From NCBI GenBank assembly GCA_965652395.1, contig CBFGUW010000014.1, positions 46,129-110,128 of the forward strand: a stretch of DNA of 64,000 bases, written 5' to 3'. The stretch is from Saccharospirillum sp965652395 (GTDB lineage Bacteria; Pseudomonadota; Gammaproteobacteria; Pseudomonadales; Natronospirillaceae). The notes under the pieces are model-generated. The model was not told the origin of the DNA, ran no database searches, and saw nothing but the letters and a program-made list of their open reading frames with translations. This document shows, in pieces, positions 61,810-64,000 of this stretch. Position 1 is the first letter of the stretch. Each line of letters begins with the position of its first letter. The translations under genes and the position numbers were made by a program.

Positions 61810-62925
61810 TCAGGTCCGGGTCGCCAAATGCCCCAGAGGCGGGGTCTGGGTACGAGGGTTTTCTGTCTCGGTGGGGGAGTCCAACAGATACAACCGGTCA
61901 GGCTGTTCGCGCGCCAGCATCAGGGATTGTCCCAAGCGCGACAGGAGCTTCTGCGGTTCTTCCTCGTTCAGGCTGCGTGTGGCTCCAACGCTGACGTCGA
62001 TCCGTTCGGCACGTCCGCCCAGATCAAACGCCATCCGCGAGGCCGACGCCTGAATACGCCGGGCAAGGTTGAGCGTCGCCTTGGAGCCCAGTTCCTGACC
62101 CAGGGCAATGACGAACTGGTCCGCCCCCACCCGGGCAATCAGCGTCTGCTCTTCTATATCGGACCGAAGCCGTTGCGCCAGTTTCCGCATCAATGTATCG
62201 CCAATTTCATGCCCATAACGTCGGTTGATCGCACGCATTTCATCCACATCCAACAGGAACACAGCGAAGGGCTGGCTCTGGTTATACCAGTTCGCCAGTT
62301 GGCGTATCAGGCCATGGCGATTGGGCAAACCGGTCAACGCATCGGTCAGTGCCAGTCGCTCCAATTGATTGCGTTGCTGCACCAGACGGTGAATGAAATA
62401 GCGGCAAACCAGGGCCATGCCCACGAAACACACCACCAGATCGAGCCACTTGAAGCGACGGTAGTCGTCCGCATCCATCACGAACCAGGGCGAGGCGGAA
62501 CCCGGCAATATGAACACCAGCGTCAGCAAGGCAACGCTCAGGGTCAGCAAGGTGTTTTGCCATTCGCGCCGCTCCGGGGGCAGGACCATAAAAATCACCG
62601 CCGGAACCAACAGAAAATAATATTCAGCGGACTGGGTAGGGGTGAAACCGAAAATGTTCATCAACGTAAAACAGAACAACAGCACCAGGATCATCCAGGT
62701 GGCGGCTATCAGCGGTTTATTCAGGTAGTAGGCTATCAGAGCAAGGCTATGCAGTCCGCCGCACAGCACCAGGAAAGGGACCAGAAAGCCAGCCTTGGCC
62801 GTGGTGTATAGAGCCAGGGTGTAGATCGCGTAAGCAATCAACCCCACCCACAGTGACATGCGCAGGGACAGATTACGCAATTCAGAGTCACTCGGTACTG
62901 ACGCAGGCCAGAACTTAGCAGTCAT
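61810..62925 (-). CDS. Membrane GGDEF-domain protein with degenerate active site
   Basis: 371 residues: about six membrane helices in the first 180 residues, then a GGDEF domain (TDALTGLPNRHGLIRQL at 194-210). The signature reads GADQF at 267-271 instead of GG(D/E)EF, and no RxxD I-site lies before it. Catalysis is doubtful; it may bind GTP or c-di-GMP, or act as a partner of another cyclase. It is followed by the VTT-like gene two bases on, and preceded by a 354-base gap with many hairpins. Confidence 0.9.
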   Translation of the reverse strand: MTAKFWPASVPSDSELRNLSLRMSLWVGLIAYAIYTLALYTTAKAGFLVPFLVLCGGLHSLALIAYYLNKPLIAATWMILVLLFCFTLMNIFGFTPTQSAEYYFLLVPAVIFMVLPPERREWQNTLLTLSVALLTLVFILPGSASPWFVMDADDYRRFKWLDLVVCFVGMALVCRYFIHRLVQQRNQLERLALTDALTGLPNRHGLIRQLANWYNQSQPFAVFLLDVDEMRAINRRYGHEIGDTLMRKLAQRLRSDIEEQTLIARVGADQFVIALGQELGSKATLNLARRIQASASRMAFDLGGRAERIDVSVGATRSLNEEEPQKLLSRLGQSLMLAREQPDRLYLLDSPTETENPRTQTPPLGHLATRT

Positions 62926-63279
62926 AATATTCTCATATTGTTATTGCTGTGCCAGCCCCGAAGGGTTCTCTAACGCTCGGGCGGGCAGGTTTAACCTCCT
63001 TGGAAGGGCATCGAAACACCGACCTTTTGGTCAGGCTGTCGATCAATAAAGTCCATGGCGCACCGGAATACCTCCGGCAAGCGCAGGACGGTCCATGTCG
63101 GAAATGGGAATATCACCGACGAAGGTCGGCACACCGGAAACAGGGGCGGACAGCGCCGCTCCCCTGTTCGGCGGACCCGGAGAGACCCCCGGGTCGGAAT
63201 CAGACGGTCGCGGCTGTGACACTCACAGCCGGACTACACCCGAGCCCCAGCCGGACCGGCCAGGGCGGTAACAGCGACC
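62926..63279. other. Gene-free region with a run of short hairpins
   Basis: Between the SlyD-like gene and the GGDEF gene, both on the minus strand. At least six short stems follow one another: 63022-63033 (GACC/GGTC), 63063-63077 (CCGGA/TCCGG), 63116-63129 (CCGAC/GTCGG), 63141-63166 (CAGGGG/CCCCTG), 63174-63195 (GACCCGG/CCGGGTC) and 63212-63230 (GGCTGTGA/TCACAGCC). No protein-like frame was found. It could be a structured leader, an untranslated RNA or a remnant. Confidence 0.55.
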
Positions 63280-63744
63280 TTAGCTGTGAACGTGGCCGTG
63301 TTCCAGCTCTTCAGCCGAGGCGTCGCGAACATCAGCAACCTCACCCTTGAAGCTCAGCGCTTTGCCGGCCAGCGGGTGGTTGCCATCGACAGTGACGGTC
63401 TCTTCTTCAACTTGGGTCACGGTCACCTGCAGCGGTCCGCCCTGGGTCTGGGCGGTGAAGACCATGCCTTCTTCCACTTTTTCAACGCCCTGGAAGGCAT
63501 CTTTCGGTACGGTCTGAACCAGGCCGTCCTGATAGTCACCATAGGCCTCTTCGGGAGACACGGTAACGTCGAAGCTTTCACCAACGTTCAAACCTTCCAG
63601 CGCTTTTTCCAGCCCCGGAATAATGTTCTTGTGACCGTGGAGGTATACCAGCGGCTCACGGCCTTCGGAAGAATCCACGACAACGCCGTCTTCATCCTTG
63701 ACCTCGTAGTGGATGGATACAACGCGTTGTTCAGCAATGTTCAT
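63280..63744 (-). CDS. slyD: FKBP-type peptidyl-prolyl isomerase, SlyD-like
   Basis: 154 residues from ATG 63744 (MNIAEQRVVSIHYEV), with ribosome site CAGGAG. FKBP core: GREPLVYLHGHKNIIPGLEKALEGLNVGES, then the chaperone insert-in-flap segment starting at EEAYGDYQDGLVQTVP, and the return strand VDGNHPLAGKALSF. The long histidine/cysteine metal tail of E. coli SlyD is missing; only EHGHVHS remains. It acts as a cytoplasmic folding helper. Confidence 0.92.
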   Translation of the reverse strand: MNIAEQRVVSIHYEVKDEDGVVVDSSEGREPLVYLHGHKNIIPGLEKALEGLNVGESFDVTVSPEEAYGDYQDGLVQTVPKDAFQGVEKVEEGMVFTAQTQGGPLQVTVTQVEEETVTVDGNHPLAGKALSFKGEVADVRDASAEELEHGHVHS

Positions 63745-63941
63745 AGGGAACTCCTGTTGGAGGCGGTTGCACGACTGCAACCTGAGAATTTACAGCCTGT
63801 ACGCCAGGCCGGCGGGCGGATGCCTTAGCCCGGAGAACCGGCCATCGACGCATCGCACAGGCGCCTAGAATAACAGTGCGGGTCGAGCCAGAAAAGAAAA
63901 GCCTTGTTACAGTTGAAAACGCTTTGTGGGAGATGCTGGAC

Positions 63942-64000
63942 GGGAGACGCTGGACGCTGGACGCTGGACGCTGGACGCTGGACGCTGGACGCTGGACGCT
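63942..64000. repeat. Tandem heptamer array GCTGGAC, cut by window end
   Basis: GGGAGAC at 63942-63948 leads into seven perfect copies of GCTGGAC (63949-63997) and the start of an eighth. A degenerate unit (GGGAGATGCTGGAC) stands just before, at 63928. The array continues beyond the window. Confidence 0.95.

Noticed and set aside
63942..64000. CRISPR-like array
   Set aside because: The 7-base units are directly contiguous with no spacers, and no cas genes are in the window. It is a simple tandem repeat.
1..64000. tRNA, rRNA or prophage genes
   Set aside because: No tRNA cloverleaf pattern, rRNA sequence, integrase or phage structural gene was recognised in either strand.

Overview
The window looks like a chromosomal piece of a marine or halophilic, aerobic gammaproteobacterium. 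GC content appears moderate to high. The gene set is typical of Oceanospirillales-like genomes: IcmF, LodA-like quinoprotein, PEP-CTERM protein, BatABD/MoxR operon, YajQ, and several c-di-GMP proteins. Saccharospirillaceae is a guess; no rRNA or tRNA is present to settle it.

Layout. 1-7.1 kb: a minus-strand operon for the methylaspartate route of glutamate breakdown (B12-dependent glutamate mutase S and E subunits, the GlmL chaperone, methylaspartate ammonia-lyase, a CaiB/BaiF CoA-transferase and a CitE-like CoA-ester lyase). It is tightly packed with ATGA overlaps and has a candidate sigma70 promoter at 7069-7096. The hydratase needed between mesaconyl-CoA and the lyase substrate is not in the window. 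7.2-12 kb: a DUF3299 protein, an ABC-F ATPase, a GNAT enzyme and a saccharopine-dehydrogenase-like oxidoreductase. 12-17.4 kb: a LysR regulator divergent from an acyl-CoA dehydrogenase / SDR / phosphotransferase / phosphatase / SDR cluster. 17.4-23.3 kb: SYLF protein, RidA, the YdbS/YdbT pair, LysE exporter, GNAT, a membrane protein and a lipoprotein. 23.6-26.6 kb: a LodA-like cysteine-tryptophylquinone oxidase with its flavoprotein maturase. 26.8-31.7 kb: a LiuR-type MerR regulator divergent from 3-hydroxyacyl-CoA dehydrogenase and the fused isobutyryl-CoA mutase IcmF, with a good palindromic operator between them. 32-37.3 kb: DHA2 drug exporter, fibro-slime PEP-CTERM protein, GNAT, a DinB-family remnant, and a CHASE-GGDEF cyclase. 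37.5-44.2 kb: moxR-DUF58-DUF4381-batA-batB/C-batD operon. 44.5-51.3 kb: small proteins, YajQ, an amidohydrolase, a PLP aminotransferase and a Bax-like glucosaminidase. 51.5-57.2 kb: an RND efflux pair converging on an RsmB-family rRNA methyltransferase. 57.4-63.7 kb: SDR, a degenerate HD-GYP protein, cardiolipin synthase, a VTT-like membrane protein, a degenerate GGDEF protein and a SlyD-like FKBP.

The most unusual material is non-coding. Four intergenic elements (149-263, 27363-27459, 44334-44440, 50355-50536) share one architecture: long, almost perfect outer inverted arms around an inner hairpin whose centre is GCATCCATGC or a close relative. The arm and stem sequences differ between copies while pairing is kept. 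A second family consists of tandem heptamers (GGGAGAC / GCTGGAC) at three places in the last 4.5 kb. The 340-bp gap at 62926-63279 holds a run of six consecutive short hairpins that no gene explains.
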